DNA of 34,377 nucleotides from Prochlorococcus marinus. GTDB lineage: Bacteria; Cyanobacteriota; Cyanobacteriia; PCC-6307; Cyanobiaceae. Position numbers and translations under genes: made by a program. The stretch lies in NCBI RefSeq assembly GCF_001180325.1, contig NZ_CVSZ01000042.1, forward strand, positions 1 to 34,377. Reading direction: 5' to 3'. The notes below the pieces were generated by a model. That model had not been told where the DNA came from. It saw only the letters and a list, made by a program, of their open reading frames with translations, and ran no database searches. Positions within the stretch are counted from its first letter, which is position 1; each line of letters starts with the position of its first letter. Positions 17,097 through 26,815 of the stretch are shown piece by piece.

Positions 17097-17834
17097 TTAG
17101 TCTCTTCTTCCGCCGCCTTGAAGTGCAATCATTAATCTCAAAATAAAAACAAAAAGATTTATATAAGTTAGATACATACCTAAAGCTCCTGCAAGGTATT
17201 GATCATCATTATATCTTCTTGGCATTGTATAGAAATCCACAAATGACATAGCAACGAATAAGACAGTTCCAAATCCTGCAATTATCAATTCGAGTCCTGA
17301 ACCTCCAAAAACTCCTGGAGCAAAAAATCCTCCAATTAATTGGACAAACATTGCAATAAGCAGTCCTATCAAACCAAGACCAACTACCCCACTTAGTGCT
17401 TGACCGACACTATCACTCATTCTTTGGCCGGTATAAGAGGCAATAACGAAAGTTATACCTGTAGCTAAGGCAGCTGTTCCAACAGAACCAATCCCAATTG
17501 TTCCTATTGCTAAAGCAACTATTCCACTTAAGGTGAATCCAGTTAATAAGCTAAAGCCTGTCAACAAAGGCAAAGCCTTAGCATTATTTGCATTATTTGC
17601 AGCACTTGTGGCTATAAAAAACAAAATCAATTCTGCAATTAATGCAACAATTGAAAGAGGCTGGAAAAGCCCAGGATTTGTTGCTATTAGTGAGACACCT
17701 GCTAAAACGCCTAAAGAAGTTAGAACCATACCTCCACCAACGTAAGGTAAAGCTTTTTGAACAACATTAGGTCCAACAATTGAACTTGTTTGTGCTTCAC
17801 GAATAGCTTGATTGAAATTACTACTTGCTGGCAT
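17097..17834 (-). CDS. Bax inhibitor-1 / YccA family membrane protein
   Basis: A 245-residue polytopic membrane protein with about seven hydrophobic segments and the family features L-T-G-F-S-L-L-T-G-F-T-L-S in the middle and F-V-D-F-Y-T-M near the end. Bacterial relatives (YccA, YbhL, BsYetJ) are FtsH-interacting or pH-sensitive calcium-leak proteins; the role here is not shown by sequence. ATG at 17834. It is the last gene of the run starting at ftn2 and is followed by the terminator. Confidence 0.87.
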   Translation of the reverse strand: MPASSNFNQAIREAQTSSIVGPNVVQKALPYVGGGMVLTSLGVLAGVSLIATNPGLFQPLSIVALIAELILFFIATSAANNANNAKALPLLTGFSLLTGFTLSGIVALAIGTIGIGSVGTAALATGITFVIASYTGQRMSDSVGQALSGVVGLGLIGLLIAMFVQLIGGFFAPGVFGGSGLELIIAGFGTVLFVAMSFVDFYTMPRRYNDDQYLAGALGMYLTYINLFVFILRLMIALQGGGRRD

Positions 17835-17907
17835 TTTCTTTTATAAATATGATTCTATTCTACTTGATTTTTAAAATTTCAGGGTACGGATCTCCAGAGT
17901 TATAAAG

Positions 17908-18864
17908 TTATTGATAGGCCTCAATAATTTTCTGAACTAGAGGATGACGAACTACATCCTCAACAGTTAAATAACAAAATTTTATACCTTGAGTTTCAGA
18001 GAAAATTCTCGATGCCTCGATGAGGCCGTTTCCCTGATCTTTTTTTAAATCAATTTGTGTAATATCTCCGTTAACAACCATTTTAGATCTATCACCCAAT
18101 CTGGTTAAAAACATTCTCATTTGAGAGCAAGTAGTATTTTGTGCTTCATCTAGGATAACCATCGAGTTGTCTAAGGTTCTGCCTCTCATAAATGCCAAAG
18201 GTGCTACTTCAATAATTCCCTTATCGATTAACGAATTGGTTCTATCAAACCCAAAAATACTATGTAAAGAATCAAAAAGTGGTCTTAAATATGGATCTAC
18301 TTTTTGTTGCAAATCGCCAGGTAGAAATCCCAAATTCTCACCAGCCTCTACAGCTGGTCTGGTTAAAACAATTTTTTCAATTTTTTTCTCGTTCAATAGT
18401 CGTGCGGCGCAAACAGTTGCTAAAAATGTCTTACCAGTTCCAGCTGGACCAATCGCGAACGTAAGATCAAAGTTTTCAATTGATTCAACATATTCTTTTT
18501 GCCTTATAGTTCTTGGTCTTAAATATCTTCCTTCTTTGGAACGCGCAAGAATTTTTTTTCCAAGTTCAGCATGTGAAGATGATTCGCCCATATTTAAAGA
18601 ACTTAAAGCCGCTTTAAGATCTACCTCTGGAACTTCTAACCCTTGTTCCCAAATTGGTCTTGTTAATTCTACTAATGCTGAGGCTCTCTCAATTTTAGAT
18701 ATGACTCCGTTCATCTCAAGTTGCAAACCTCTTATGGTTAAAGAAACTCCTGTAAGAGACTCAAATTTTTTTAAGAAAGAATTACCAGGTCCAGATAATG
18801 CTGTAGCGGCATCAGAGCTTGGCAAATCTATTTTGAAGTGACCAGTTTTGGAAACTTCCTTCAT
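17908..18864 (-). CDS. phoH: PhoH-like ATPase
   Basis: A 318-residue cytosolic ATPase of the PhoH family. An N-terminal region (about 1-110) with R-G-L-Q-L-E precedes the P-loop domain: Walker A G-P-A-G-T-G-K-T near residue 139, A-V-E-A-G-E-x-L-G-F-L-P-G-D, and Walker B V-I-L-D-E-A-Q-N. The exact role is unsettled; relatives are linked to RNA metabolism and, in some bacteria, to phosphate stress. No Pho box is visible upstream, and the gene lies only 36 bases after rpsP, so constitutive expression with ribosome genes is likely. Confidence 0.9.
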   Translation of the reverse strand: MKEVSKTGHFKIDLPSSDAATALSGPGNSFLKKFESLTGVSLTIRGLQLEMNGVISKIERASALVELTRPIWEQGLEVPEVDLKAALSSLNMGESSSHAELGKKILARSKEGRYLRPRTIRQKEYVESIENFDLTFAIGPAGTGKTFLATVCAARLLNEKKIEKIVLTRPAVEAGENLGFLPGDLQQKVDPYLRPLFDSLHSIFGFDRTNSLIDKGIIEVAPLAFMRGRTLDNSMVILDEAQNTTCSQMRMFLTRLGDRSKMVVNGDITQIDLKKDQGNGLIEASRIFSETQGIKFCYLTVEDVVRHPLVQKIIEAYQ

Positions 18865-18900
18865 CTAGTTATTGAATAAAAATAAAAATTTATCAACTCA

Positions 18901-19266
18901 CTAGCTTTCAGCTTCATTTCCCTCGCTTTCAGCTTTAATACTATCATTCTCTTCGTCTTTAGTTTTAGCCTTAGCTAATTTTTCTTTCTCTAATTTTGCT
19001 TTACCAATTGCGATAGAGGGTCTTTCTATCTTTTCTAATAACCCTCCCTTTTCTAATAAAGTTCTCACAACATCAGTTGGCTGAGCACCCTGAGTAAGTC
19101 TTGTTCTTAAAGCTTCTGTGTCAAGCCTGGTTTCCTTAGTTCTCGGATTATAAAAACCTAGTTCTTGCAGGGGTCTACCATCTCTTCTGGAAGTACTGTT
19201 GCATGCAACAATTCTGAAACTTGCCTCTTTTTTCTTTCCAAAGCGCTTAAGGCGCAATTTAATCAT
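18901..19266 (-). CDS. rpsP: 30S ribosomal protein S16
   Basis: Small-subunit assembly protein. The N-terminus [12 protein letters not shown] is the S16 signature, followed by R-D-G-R-P and G-x-Y-N-P-R. The conserved core ends near residue 85; the remaining ~35 residues are a lysine/glutamate-rich extension common in cyanobacterial S16. It lies between ffh and phoH with short spacers, an rpsP-ffh pairing also seen in many other bacteria. Confidence 0.95.
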   Translation of the reverse strand: MIKLRLKRFGKKKEASFRIVACNSTSRRDGRPLQELGFYNPRTKETRLDTEALRTRLTQGAQPTDVVRTLLEKGGLLEKIERPSIAIGKAKLEKEKLAKAKTKDEENDSIKAESEGNEAES

Positions 19267-19320
19267 TTTAAATTAATGCGTTTTTAATAATAATATCATT
19301 CAAAGGTAAAAATATAGAAA

Positions 19321-20781
19321 CTATAAATCGGCAAAACCTTTTTTCTTTTTATTATTTTTTTGCTTTTTCATTGGCTTATTACCACTCATACCTCCCATGC
19401 CTCCCATTCCTCCCATTCCTGGCATTCCTCCCATTCCTGGTATACCTCCCATTCCTGGCATTCCTCCCATTCCTGGCATACCTCCGTTAGACATTTGTTT
19501 CATAAAACCTCTCATTCTTTGAAAATCGGCTAAAACTTTATCTACATCTTTTGCTTCATAACCGCTACCTTGAGCGATTCTTTGTCTTCTTGAGGGGTGA
19601 GCGGCAAGAACTTCTGGTTTTTGTTTCTCCTCAAGAGTCATTGACGAGATCATAGATTCTATTTTCTTAAGTTGATCTTCTCCATCTTTTATCATCCCAT
19701 CATCTATTTTATTCATTCCAGGAATCAATTTTATCAATCCACCAAGTGAACCCATTCTTTTAATTAATCTCATTTGCTTTACAAAATCATTAAAATCAAA
19801 AGTCGCTTCTTGAAGTTTCTTTTGCATCGCCTCTGCATCAGCAAGTTCAACTTCTTTTTGCGCTTTTTCAACAAGTGTCAATACATCGCCCATGCCTAAA
19901 ATTCTGCTGGCCATTCTCTCTGGATGAAATGGTTGCAATGCCTCTATTTTTTCACCTACACCAATAAATTTGATTGGTTTACCACTTATTTTTCTTATCG
20001 ATAAAGCAGCTCCACCTCTAGAGTCACCATCCAACTTAGTTAATATCGCCCCTGTGATTCCTACTTTTTCATGAAATGATTTTGTTAAGTCTGCAGCTTC
20101 TTGCCCAATCATTGAATCAACAACAAGCAAAACCTCATCAGGATTAGAAACTTCTTTTATTCGAACCATTTCACTCATCATGGAATCATCAATTTGCAGT
20201 CTTCCTGCGGTATCAATAATTATCGAATTAAAATCATTTTCACTAGCAAAATTCAATGCTTCCCTTGCTATTTCTTCTGGTTTGCTATTTTTTTCTTTAG
20301 CTGAAAAAACTTCCAATTCATATTGACTTCCCAATGTTTTAAGCTGCTCTACAGCTGCTGGTCGATAAATATCTGCAGCCACCAAAAGAACTTTTTTATC
20401 TTTTTCCTTTAAATAAAGTCCTAATTTTCCTGTTGCAGTGGTTTTACCCGCTCCCTGAAGTCCAGCCATCAATATGACTGTAGGACTATTTTCATTTTCG
20501 TTTAATGGAGAATTTTCATTCCCCATAATGTTAATCAATTCTTTATTTACAACTTCTATAAATTTTTGACCTGGGTTTACACCTCTAACTACTTCTTCTC
20601 CAATTGCTTTATCTTTGACATCTGATATGAACTCTTTTACTACAGACAAACTAACATCTGCATCGAGGAGTGCTCTTTTTACATTCTTTAAGGCATCGTT
20701 TATATTATTTTCACTAATTTTTGCTTCGCCTCTTAAACCCTTTACTGCGTCTTCAAAGCGTGACGAGAGTTCATCAAACAT
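19321..20781 (-). CDS. ffh: Signal recognition particle protein Ffh (SRP54)
   Basis: GTPase that with 4.5S RNA targets membrane proteins to the translocon. The 486-residue protein shows the N domain, the NG GTPase (G-L-Q-G-A-G-K-T-T, about residues 108-116; D-T-A-G; T-K-L-D-G-D-S-R-G-G) and the methionine-rich M domain (R-M-R-G-F-M-K-Q-M). The tail is unusual in its regularity: about 30 residues of alternating G-G-M and P-G-M units, then a lysine-rich end. ATG at 20781. The SRP RNA gene was not found in this window. Confidence 0.96.
   Translation of the reverse strand: MFDELSSRFEDAVKGLRGEAKISENNINDALKNVKRALLDADVSLSVVKEFISDVKDKAIGEEVVRGVNPGQKFIEVVNKELINIMGNENSPLNENENSPTVILMAGLQGAGKTTATGKLGLYLKEKDKKVLLVAADIYRPAAVEQLKTLGSQYELEVFSAKEKNSKPEEIAREALNFASENDFNSIIIDTAGRLQIDDSMMSEMVRIKEVSNPDEVLLVVDSMIGQEAADLTKSFHEKVGITGAILTKLDGDSRGGAALSIRKISGKPIKFIGVGEKIEALQPFHPERMASRILGMGDVLTLVEKAQKEVELADAEAMQKKLQEATFDFNDFVKQMRLIKRMGSLGGLIKLIPGMNKIDDGMIKDGEDQLKKIESMISSMTLEEKQKPEVLAAHPSRRQRIAQGSGYEAKDVDKVLADFQRMRGFMKQMSNGGMPGMGGMPGMGGIPGMGGMPGMGGMGGMGGMSGNKPMKKQKNNKKKKGFADL
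19391..19480 (-). repeat. Tandem 18-bp (9+9) repeat in the 3' part of ffh
   Basis: Four successive 18-base units, each beginning CCTCCCATTCCTGG on the plus strand (19409, 19427, 19445, 19463), preceded by two 9-base half-units (19391, 19400). They differ at only one to three positions and encode G-G-M-P-G-M on the minus strand. Because 9 and 18 are multiples of three, gain or loss of units keeps the reading frame. Confidence 0.88.
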
Positions 20782-20828
20782 TATTAAAAAGTAATTTTAA
20801 TTATTATAGATGATCTTGAAGTTTGTAA

Positions 20829-22934
20829 TTAAAAGCCGCTCACGAAATCAACCAATTTCCACGATTTATTTGAAAATCCCAAAATATATTTAACTTTAAG
20901 GGGATTTAAAGATGTTTCATTAATTAATTCTCCAGAATTCTTTACTAACCTCTCAAGATAATTTAATTCTACTAAAACAACTATCCGAGATGAAGTTTGC
21001 GATTCCAAATCAATTTTACGTATTTGGGAATTAATCTCCTTATAAATTCCTTGCTTGATATCGTTCTGTCTTTCTTCGATTGTTCGATCAATTAGACCTT
21101 TACTAACAATCTTAGAAAGATTAATTTCACCCTTTCCCGCAAGGTAATTACTTTTATTAAGAAGCCATCCATTAATTAAATTGCTTATATCTTCCAAAGA
21201 AGGTGAAGAAGTATTAAGTTCTTTGAATTCATAGGAAATAATTGAAGGAGATTTATCAGAAATAGAATTCAATTTACTTGAAGGATTTTTTTTTGTTTCT
21301 TGAATAAGACCTATCTCACTAAGCATTTGTTTTTTATTTTTTGAAATTAAAGGTTTTTCAGCAATAGATTCTTCCTGAATTGATTTTTTAAAATTATTTC
21401 TTAAAAATCCAATCCCAATACCAAATGCAAATAAGATCAAAAACGCATATATATAAATCAAATACGGCGACCGATTAATTATCTCTTTATCTTTTAGGAA
21501 TTCCCCAAAACTAAACTTTAATTCAGCAATTTTTTCAATTAAAAAATTATAAAACTCAATTGGTTTTTTCTTAAAGTATTCCTCATTGAATTCTATTTCT
21601 TTGGTCTCAACCTTTTCATAGCCTTGTTTTATCCCACCAGGCCAAGGTAATCTTCTTTCATCAATATTTACTAATATATTATCGAAATCTTCAGTCGTTT
21701 TTGTGGATGATTCCTTCTCAGTTTGTTGATTTTGAAGGTTTGATCTAATTGCAATTTTATTTGATTTCTTCTCTAATTTTTCAATAAATTCTTGAATTTC
21801 CCTATCTTCAAACCAAGAATCTAAATCCACCTCTTTTGAGTCAATGTCTCTATACCCAACTAAAACATCATTCTCTAACCAATTTTTACAGAAAATACAT
21901 ATCGCTTCTAACTTATCTCCAGGATAATTGTTAAGCCAATCTCGTAAATTTTCATCAGAACTACTTGAAAACCTTGCAGAGGCTTGGTCAATATCAGCTA
22001 AAAGCAAATCTAAACAACCAACTAAAGGCATTGAATCAAGACCTGATAAATTTAGTTTCTTTAAAATTCTCCTCGCTTCAAATAATTTTTCTGGCTTTCT
22101 TCTAGAGAAACCAATAGCTGTTAAGGATAGAAACGCTAAAAATCCTGCTTCTAATGATCCTCTTTTTTGTAATTCAAGAAACAAATCAATCTGTTCTTGC
22201 ACTGTCAAAAATGGCTTAATTTGTTGAAAAAAAACTTCAAACTCTTGCTGATTTAAATAATCTTTATATTCAGATTTATTATTACCTTCCAAACCACCTC
22301 TTTTGATTATTAAATTTTCCAACATACTCAAGCCTTTTTTATGAGACTCTTGATCATTTAGATCTCTACTAAGTAGATCTAGGATTCTGTAAGGAAGCAA
22401 AGCAACCAAATCTTCTTCAAGTTCTTTTCTTATTTCTCCAAGCTTTCCCATTCTTTGTAGAAGTTGTATACCTTCATGTAAAAAGTCTGCCGCGTTCGAA
22501 TAGGATCTAAGCTGTTGTTCTTGAATTGCAGAATCTCTAGCTGTTAAAGCAGCCAATAATGTTAAATCAGCTTCTCTACTACTTCCTAAAGCTGGAGTTT
22601 GTGGGGGTTGCAATGCTTTTCTCGTAATTTTAAAAGCTTCTTTTGGTGAACCTGATTCCCAAAGCAGTATTAATCCTGCTACTTCTCTATTTGAGGAAAA
22701 ATCCAATCCAGAATTCCCATTTAATAACAAATTTTCGTACTCTCTTCTGCTTTCTGGATCTGTAAGTAGATCGGCAGTGAGGCGAAGCAGCTCAGATCTT
22801 TGGGTTAAAACTTCATAAGTAAAACCTTCATCAGGTGTTTTATCTAACCGCAATTGAAACGCCCTTAATATTTCCTCAGAAGTTGCAGAGGGGCTTACGC
22901 CAATTAAACGAAAATGGTCTAAGGGAAGTTCCAA
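20829..22934 (-). CDS. ftn2: Cell division protein Ftn2/ZipN (ARC6 homologue)
   Basis: Cyanobacterial divisome scaffold that tethers FtsZ to the membrane; the plant homologue is ARC6. The 701-residue protein starts with a J-domain-like region (about 1-68: D-H-F-R-L-I-G-V-S, then R-R-E-Y-E). A long helical cytoplasmic part is followed by one transmembrane segment at about 490-512 and a C-terminal IMS/DUF4101-type domain. The start is TTG at 22934: a TAG lies three codons upstream in frame and no ATG or GTG intervenes. It heads the minus-strand run ending at the BI-1 gene and diverges from pdhA. Confidence 0.88.
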   Translation of the reverse strand: MELPLDHFRLIGVSPSATSEEILRAFQLRLDKTPDEGFTYEVLTQRSELLRLTADLLTDPESRREYENLLLNGNSGLDFSSNREVAGLILLWESGSPKEAFKITRKALQPPQTPALGSSREADLTLLAALTARDSAIQEQQLRSYSNAADFLHEGIQLLQRMGKLGEIRKELEEDLVALLPYRILDLLSRDLNDQESHKKGLSMLENLIIKRGGLEGNNKSEYKDYLNQQEFEVFFQQIKPFLTVQEQIDLFLELQKRGSLEAGFLAFLSLTAIGFSRRKPEKLFEARRILKKLNLSGLDSMPLVGCLDLLLADIDQASARFSSSSDENLRDWLNNYPGDKLEAICIFCKNWLENDVLVGYRDIDSKEVDLDSWFEDREIQEFIEKLEKKSNKIAIRSNLQNQQTEKESSTKTTEDFDNILVNIDERRLPWPGGIKQGYEKVETKEIEFNEEYFKKKPIEFYNFLIEKIAELKFSFGEFLKDKEIINRSPYLIYIYAFLILFAFGIGIGFLRNNFKKSIQEESIAEKPLISKNKKQMLSEIGLIQETKKNPSSKLNSISDKSPSIISYEFKELNTSSPSLEDISNLINGWLLNKSNYLAGKGEINLSKIVSKGLIDRTIEERQNDIKQGIYKEINSQIRKIDLESQTSSRIVVLVELNYLERLVKNSGELINETSLNPLKVKYILGFSNKSWKLVDFVSGF

Positions 22935-23047
22935 ACAAATATCCTATTGAAAATTCTTAGACAAATTTTATCAAGTTAAAAAATTTTTTCACAAGGTCTT
23001 ACAGAGTTATTAAAAAAAATCATGAAAATCGCCCATCACGGCTTAGA

Positions 23048-24121
23048 ATGTTAACAAATCAAAACTTCGTTAAGGTATTTTTCTTGGAAACACACGTAGA
23101 GAGAATCTCAAATCTTCAAGACATAAAAAAAGCCGAATTAGATCGAGAAACCGGATTATTCCTTTATGAAGACATGACGCTTGGTCGTAGGTTTGAAGAT
23201 AAGTGTGCAGAAATGTATTACAGGGGGAAAATGTTTGGTTTCGTTCATTTATATAACGGTCAAGAGGCCATAAGCACGGGAGTAATTGGCGCCATGAAAA
23301 AGAAACATGATTGGTTTTGTAGTACCTATCGCGATCATGTTCATGCACTAAGTGCGGGTGTTCCCTCATTTGAAGTAATGAGTGAACTTTTTGGTAAATC
23401 CACTGGTTGTAGCAAAGGCCGTGGTGGATCCATGCACTTATTTTCAAGAGAGCATCACCTACTCGGAGGATATGCATTTATTGGAGAGGGAATTCCAGTT
23501 GCCTTAGGAGCAGCCTTTTCAAGTAAATACAAAAAGGAAGTTGCTGGAAATAGTAATAGTGATGCGGTAACTGCAGCATTTTTTGGGGATGGGACTTGCA
23601 ATAATGGGCAGTTTTTTGAATGTTTAAATATGGCCCAGTTATGGAAATTACCCATAATTTTTGTTGTTGAGAATAATAAATGGGCTATTGGTATGGCTCA
23701 TGATAGAGCTACTAGTAATCCTGAAATCTGGAGAAAAGCGTCTGCTTTTGGTATGCACGGCGAGGAAGTTGATGGGATGGATGTATTAGCAGTAAGAGGG
23801 GCAGCACAAAGAGCAATTGAGCGAGCTAGGGCAGGAGAAGGTCCCACACTTTTAGAATGTTTAACTTATAGATATAGAGGGCATTCTCTTGCAGATCCAG
23901 ATGAATTAAGGTCTGAAAAAGAGAAGGAGTTTTGGGGGAAAAGAGATCCTATTAAGAAATTAGCTCAAGCAATTATTGACGGTAAATTCGCTACGGAAGA
24001 AGAATTAAAAATTATTGAAAAGAAAATTGATGCTGAAATATCGGAGTCAGTTAAAAATGCAATTGAAGCTCCTGAACCTCCTTCAGAAGAATTAACCAAA
24101 TACATTTGGGCAGAAGACTAG
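23048..24121 (+). CDS. pdhA: Pyruvate dehydrogenase E1 component, alpha subunit
   Basis: Thiamin-diphosphate-dependent decarboxylase subunit feeding acetyl-CoA synthesis. The 357-residue protein has the thiamin-diphosphate motif G-D-G-T-C-N-N-G-Q through V-V-E-N-N, and the R-Y-R-G-H-S-x-A-D-P phosphorylation-loop segment. The ATG at 23048 was used; a TTG fourteen codons later (before E-T-H-V-E-R-I-S) is an alternative that would drop a poorly conserved leader. A 10-codon ORF overlaps the start. pdhB (beta subunit) is not adjacent, but lpd, the E3 subunit, is at 32650. Confidence 0.94.
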   Translation: MLTNQNFVKVFFLETHVERISNLQDIKKAELDRETGLFLYEDMTLGRRFEDKCAEMYYRGKMFGFVHLYNGQEAISTGVIGAMKKKHDWFCSTYRDHVHALSAGVPSFEVMSELFGKSTGCSKGRGGSMHLFSREHHLLGGYAFIGEGIPVALGAAFSSKYKKEVAGNSNSDAVTAAFFGDGTCNNGQFFECLNMAQLWKLPIIFVVENNKWAIGMAHDRATSNPEIWRKASAFGMHGEEVDGMDVLAVRGAAQRAIERARAGEGPTLLECLTYRYRGHSLADPDELRSEKEKEFWGKRDPIKKLAQAIIDGKFATEEELKIIEKKIDAEISESVKNAIEAPEPPSEELTKYIWAED

Positions 24122-24122
24122 A

Positions 24123-25064
24123 TTAAATCCCACTAGGTAATTTTCTGGTTAAATTCCTTAATTTTCTTAATGCTTTAAGTTCAACTTGTCTTACTCTTTC
24201 TCTAGAAACTTCTAGTAATCTTCCAATTTCTGCAAGCGTGTGTCTCTCATTTGCATCAAGTCCAAACCTTAGTTTGAGAACATGTTGTTCTTGCTCGCTT
24301 AAATGACTTAACCATTTACCAAGTTGCTCTTGATGCATTTTCTGTTCAACTTGATCTAAAGGCTCTTCATTATTACTGTCTGCAATTAAATCACCTAAAA
24401 AGCTCCTACCATCATCACCATTTACTGGAGCATCTAAACTACTTGTCGATAAAGCTTGTCTTAAAACAGAATCCAATTCTTCAACTTCAATTTCCATTGC
24501 CTCTGCAATTTCAATTCTGCTTGGCATAGCACCAAGCTTATGAGCTAAGTCTCTACTAATTTTTCTGATAGAAGCCAACCTTTCACTTAAGTGAACAGGT
24601 AAACGTATTGTTCTTGATTGACAAGCAATTGCTCTTGTCATACTCTGCCTAATCCACCAGAAGGCATAAGTAGAAAACTTATATCCTCTTGTCGGATCAA
24701 ATTTTTCGACAGCTCTCTCCAACCCAAGAGAACCTTCTTGTACTAAATCTAGTAATTCGAGACCTTTACCTTGATATTTTTTTGCCACACTGACAACTAA
24801 TCTTAAATTTGCTTTCATCATTCTTTCTTTAGCTCTTCGACCAATTTTTATAGTTCTTTTTTGCTGAGTTGTAAAATCATTAGTCTTTTCATTTAATTGT
24901 CCATCTTCTGTAAGAATCATCATCTTCTGGACTTGATTCCCTAATTCAATCTCTTCGGCAGGTGTTAATAAGGGAACTCTACCAATATTCTGCAAATACC
25001 AACTTATAGGGTCATTACTTCTCCTTTTAGGTTGTTCTGATTGAGTTGGCAATGATGAGACCAT
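24123..25064 (-). CDS. RNA polymerase sigma factor, sigma-70 family, group 2 type
   Basis: A 313-residue RpoD-like factor. Region 1.2 begins near residue 18 (D-P-I-S-W-Y-L-Q-N-I-G-R), region 2 contains A-N-L-R-L-V-V-S-V-A-K-K-Y, D-L-V-Q-E-G-S-L-G-L and F-S-T-Y-A-F-W-W-I-R-Q, and region 4 ends with the helix-turn-helix L-A-E-I-G-R-L-L-E-V-S-R-E-R-V-R-Q. It lacks the long region 1.1 and the large non-conserved insert of a primary sigma, which places it in the non-essential group 2 typical of cyanobacteria. One base separates its stop from that of pdhA. ATG 25064; the 139-base spacer upstream should hold its promoter. Confidence 0.92.
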   Translation of the reverse strand: MVSSLPTQSEQPKRRSNDPISWYLQNIGRVPLLTPAEEIELGNQVQKMMILTEDGQLNEKTNDFTTQQKRTIKIGRRAKERMMKANLRLVVSVAKKYQGKGLELLDLVQEGSLGLERAVEKFDPTRGYKFSTYAFWWIRQSMTRAIACQSRTIRLPVHLSERLASIRKISRDLAHKLGAMPSRIEIAEAMEIEVEELDSVLRQALSTSSLDAPVNGDDGRSFLGDLIADSNNEEPLDQVEQKMHQEQLGKWLSHLSEQEQHVLKLRFGLDANERHTLAEIGRLLEVSRERVRQVELKALRKLRNLTRKLPSGI

Positions 25065-25203
25065 TTTTTGACCTAATAAGGTATTAAAACTCTCCTACAC
25101 TTTTTTAGAAATGGCCAAATATTTAATGCGCGCTTCAGATTTCAAGTAATATTTGTACACTTATGTGTTTAAAACTATAAATAACTCTCTTAAATTGTTT
25201 CTT

Positions 25204-26769
25204 TCAAGATATTTGTCTCGTTTTTATATTTCTCATTAATTTTATAAGTTCATCACCAATAGCAGAAGCATTTGATCCACTTTTGCACTTTGATGCAGCA
25301 AATGAATGCAAAAGTACATATTTTGCAAAAAAATCTGTTGATATATTTCTACACAAGGTTAAATCGATCGCAGAACTACCAGCTACAAAACCAGATAAAA
25401 GATCACCCAATCCAGCTCGAGCTGTCTGAGAATCGGTTCCAAAAATTTGCCATACTTTTTTATTATCAGCAACTATACTGTTAGCTCCTTTTAACAAAAT
25501 ACTGATATTGAATTCTTTTGCCGCATCACGAGCAAGCCCAACATTGGTCTTGGATTTTATATTAGGAAATAATCTTCCAAATTCTTTGCTATGTGGTGTA
25601 ATCCATGTCTTAAATTTTCTCTCTACAAAGAAATTTGACCCCAACTTAGATTCGGAAATTCTATTAAGTGCATCTGCATCCAAGATCAATAATCCTCCAA
25701 AATCCATAAGATAGTCTTTTGATTTTTGCCAATCATCATTATCAATTCCTATTCCTGGACCGACAGCTAATGAATCAAACGCACTTAAATCAATATTCTT
25801 TAATGCACTAAATAAAGATGCATTTCCATTTTGATTACATTGCATAGTTTCTTTTAAAACTATTTCTGGGGCAACTTGCCAAATAGATTCAGCAACTATC
25901 CCAGGAAGGACTGCAGAGATGTAGCCTGCTCCACTTGATATGGCCCCTTTTAATGCCAAGTATGCAGCACCAGGATATTTTTCACTTCCGGCTATTAGTA
26001 ATGTTCTACCTCTTTGATATTTGTTGGAATTTTTTGGCAAAGAAGGTAAATCAATATTTTTTATATCTTTGTAAGTAACCTTAAAAATCTTTTTATCAAT
26101 TTTGGACAGCTTACTAGTAGGCACACCAATATCTATATGGTGCAATTCTCCAATAAAAGGTAAAGCAGAATCTTGGGTCAACCCAATCTTATAAAGACCA
26201 ATGGCCAAGGTGTAGTTTGCCTTTACTGCGTTTTCTAAAAAAGGCTCTCCTTTATCAGGACATAATCCTGTTGGAATATCAATACTTATTACCTTTCCAG
26301 ATTTTTTATGAAATTTTTGATTAAACAGTTTAATTAACTTATCATCAATTTTTCTCGTTTGATTATTACCAAAAACTGCATCAATCCAAAGATCTTTCCC
26401 ATTTGAATCAGGAGGCTCTACTAATTTTGTGACACCAATAGATGTAAGATAATTAAGGTGATCATTTGTTAGTGTTTTTTTTATTGGAAATGGACACCAT
26501 ACCTGTACATAAAAACCTTTCAAAAAAAGCTCTCTAGCTATTACTGCACCATCCCCGCCATTATGCCCAGGACCTATAAAAACAGTTATTCCATTCTTAA
26601 GAAGAGGTTTCTTTTTTAAGAGCCATCTACTAATTTGGATACCAGCTTTTTCCATCAATGCTTCTTGTGGCATTCCATCAGAAAACATTTCTTTCTCTAC
26701 TATCAACATTTGCTTTGAATCAACAATTAAATGTCTAGAATCAATTGTTGGCCATGCAATTTCGTTCAT
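25204..26769 (-). CDS. nnr: Bifunctional NAD(P)HX epimerase / ADP-dependent dehydratase
   Basis: Repairs hydrated NADH and NADPH. The N-terminal YjeF_N epimerase domain (about 1-225) has G-P-G-H-N-G-G-D-G and S-I-D-I-P-T-G-L. The C-terminal ribokinase-like dehydratase domain (about 240-515) has A-G-S-E-K-Y-P-G-A-A, D-A-D-A-L-N, T-P-H-x-x-E-F and a G-L-G-D-L-L-S-G motif where most relatives read G-T-G-D-V-L-A/S-G. The fused form and the 521-residue length are usual. ATG 26769, divergent from mnmA. Confidence 0.92.
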   Translation of the reverse strand: MNEIAWPTIDSRHLIVDSKQMLIVEKEMFSDGMPQEALMEKAGIQISRWLLKKKPLLKNGITVFIGPGHNGGDGAVIARELFLKGFYVQVWCPFPIKKTLTNDHLNYLTSIGVTKLVEPPDSNGKDLWIDAVFGNNQTRKIDDKLIKLFNQKFHKKSGKVISIDIPTGLCPDKGEPFLENAVKANYTLAIGLYKIGLTQDSALPFIGELHHIDIGVPTSKLSKIDKKIFKVTYKDIKNIDLPSLPKNSNKYQRGRTLLIAGSEKYPGAAYLALKGAISSGAGYISAVLPGIVAESIWQVAPEIVLKETMQCNQNGNASLFSALKNIDLSAFDSLAVGPGIGIDNDDWQKSKDYLMDFGGLLILDADALNRISESKLGSNFFVERKFKTWITPHSKEFGRLFPNIKSKTNVGLARDAAKEFNISILLKGANSIVADNKKVWQIFGTDSQTARAGLGDLLSGFVAGSSAIDLTLCRNISTDFFAKYVLLHSFAASKCKSGSNASAIGDELIKLMRNIKTRQIS

Positions 26770-26815
26770 AATTAGTACAAAGCAATTGAAGAACTGTTCA
26801 AAAATTTAAACTTCC

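Noticed and set aside
18167..18841. A 224-codon plus-strand ORF opposite phoH
   Set aside because: It lies entirely antisense to phoH, whose Walker motifs are unambiguous; its translation is serine/lysine-rich with no motif and is a shadow of the phoH codons.
19391..19480. Regular repeats considered as a CRISPR array
   Set aside because: The units are contiguous with no spacers, lie within ffh and encode a regular Gly-Met-Pro tail.
23070..23477. A 135-codon minus-strand ORF opposite pdhA
   Set aside because: Antisense shadow of a well-conserved gene; rich in Cys, His and Tyr in an implausible pattern.
25148..25160. GTA...TAC arrangement upstream of the sigma factor (minus strand GTACAAATATTAC), considered as an NtcA site
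   Set aside because: The NtcA consensus needs eight bases between GTA and TAC; here there are seven. It also lacks a well-placed -10 element.
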